A stretch of DNA of 64,000 nucleotides, taken from assembly GCA_963575745.1 (NCBI GenBank), contig CAUYUJ010007224.1, positions 511,001-575,000 of the forward strand. The letters are read 5' to 3'. Shown here piece after piece: positions 63,388-64,000 of this stretch. The position numbers were made by a program, and so were the translations under genes. A model generated the notes under the pieces. That model was given only the letters and a program-made list of their open reading frames with translations, did no database searches and was not told the DNA's origin. Numbering within the stretch: the first letter of the stretch is position 1; the number at the start of each line of letters is the position of its first letter. This DNA is from Prorocentrum cordatum. Its lineage: Eukaryota > Sar > Dinophyceae > Prorocentrales > Prorocentraceae.

Positions 63388-63471
63388 GACTACGACTACT
63401 ACTACTACTACTGCTACTGCTACTACTACGACGACGACTACTACTACGATTACCACTACTACTACCAGTAC

Positions 63472-63507
<36 letters not shown>

Positions 63508-63642
63508 GTATTGCTTCTGCCACAGTTACTACTTATTGTTCTACTACTACTACAGCTACTGCTGCTACTACTAGTACGACGACTACTACTACGGTTACCA
63601 CTACTACTACCACTACCACTACTACGACTTCTAATTCTACTT

Positions 63643-63676
<34 letters not shown>

Positions 63677-63891
63677 CACTACTACTACTACTACTACCAC
63701 GACTACTACTACTACTACTACTACTTGTACTACTACTACTACCACCACCACTACTTCTACTAGTCGACTACTTCTACTACCACTACCACTACTAATACTG
63801 CTTCGACTATTACTACTACTACAACTACTACTACTACTACTACTAATACTACTACTGCTGCTGCTACTACTACTACTACTACTACTACTAG

Positions 63892-63938
<47 letters not shown>

Positions 63939-64000
63939 TTACTACTAGTACTACTACTACTACTACTACTACTACCACTATGTCTACCACTACTACTACT
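63095..64000. repeat. TAC/ACT triplet microsatellite, main block
   Basis: About 900 bases of TACTACTAC with interruptions (TACGAC, TACCAT, TGCTAC and a repeated GTATTGCTNCTGCCACAG at about 63172 and 63508). It runs to the window edge. The poly-Tyr, Thr, Leu, Val and Ser frames are artefacts. Confidence 0.95.

Overview
The window reads as nuclear DNA of a dinoflagellate (a Symbiodiniaceae- or Prorocentrum-like genome). This is an inference from content: GC-rich DNA, very low gene density, long triplet microsatellites, many local satellites, decayed LINE retrotransposons whose reverse transcriptases carry a C-x2-C-x8-H-x4-C knuckle and RNase H, a C-x8-C-x5-C-x3-H zinc-finger protein, and introns that look like transposon insertions. 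There is no bacterial operon structure, and I found no tRNA, rRNA or CRISPR.

Layout. 0-9 kb is mostly tandem repeats: an ATAGCCC-type octamer, a GCAATGC-type repeat, a 90-bp satellite, CTTGGGGCC tracts and one copy of a ~0.9-kb dispersed element. 9-17.3 kb holds a broken plus-strand LINE (endonuclease, reverse transcriptase, zinc knuckle, RNase H) preceded and followed by two unrecognised ORFs. 17.5-21.3 kb holds a 520-bp satellite, GAC/GAG microsatellite and a ~105-bp minisatellite. 21.9-28 kb holds a 2.05-kb tandem duplication built from three modules (a foldback element rich in CGATGCATCGG, a GATGGT-rich stretch, and the 0.9-kb element), plus a 30-bp hairpin. 28-32 kb is satellite and higher-order repeat. 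35.4-37 kb holds a third LINE relic (RRM-type ORF1 and the first codons of an endonuclease). 39.8-41.2 kb carries a three-exon gene fragment. 43.8-51.4 kb is a minus-strand LINE with readable catalytic motifs but several frame breaks. 53.4-56.7 kb is decayed minisatellite. 57.6-59.4 kb carries the best protein-coding candidate, an uninterrupted ORF with a TFIIS N-terminal (LW-type) domain and a C-terminal CCCH finger. The window ends in about 1 kb of TAC triplets.

The most interesting observation joins two places. The gene fragment at 39.8-41.2 kb is a paralogue of the middle of the 57.6-59.4 kb ORF, but two introns interrupt it at points where the ORF is continuous. The first intron (205 bp) is largely a foldback, with ~32-bp inverted repeats around a perfect 10-bp hairpin. 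The second (741 bp) is flanked by a 7-bp direct repeat, GAGGTGA, whose AG and GT supply both splice sites, and it contains a member of the CGATGCATCGG foldback family. This is the pattern expected of introner elements (transposons that create introns), although loss of both introns by retroposition of the other copy remains an alternative.

All product calls come from reading motifs by eye. Repeat boundaries are approximate, and repeat families are named here only for cross-reference (S = short interspersed, F = foldback, M = 0.9-kb element, L = CTTGGGGCC tracts).
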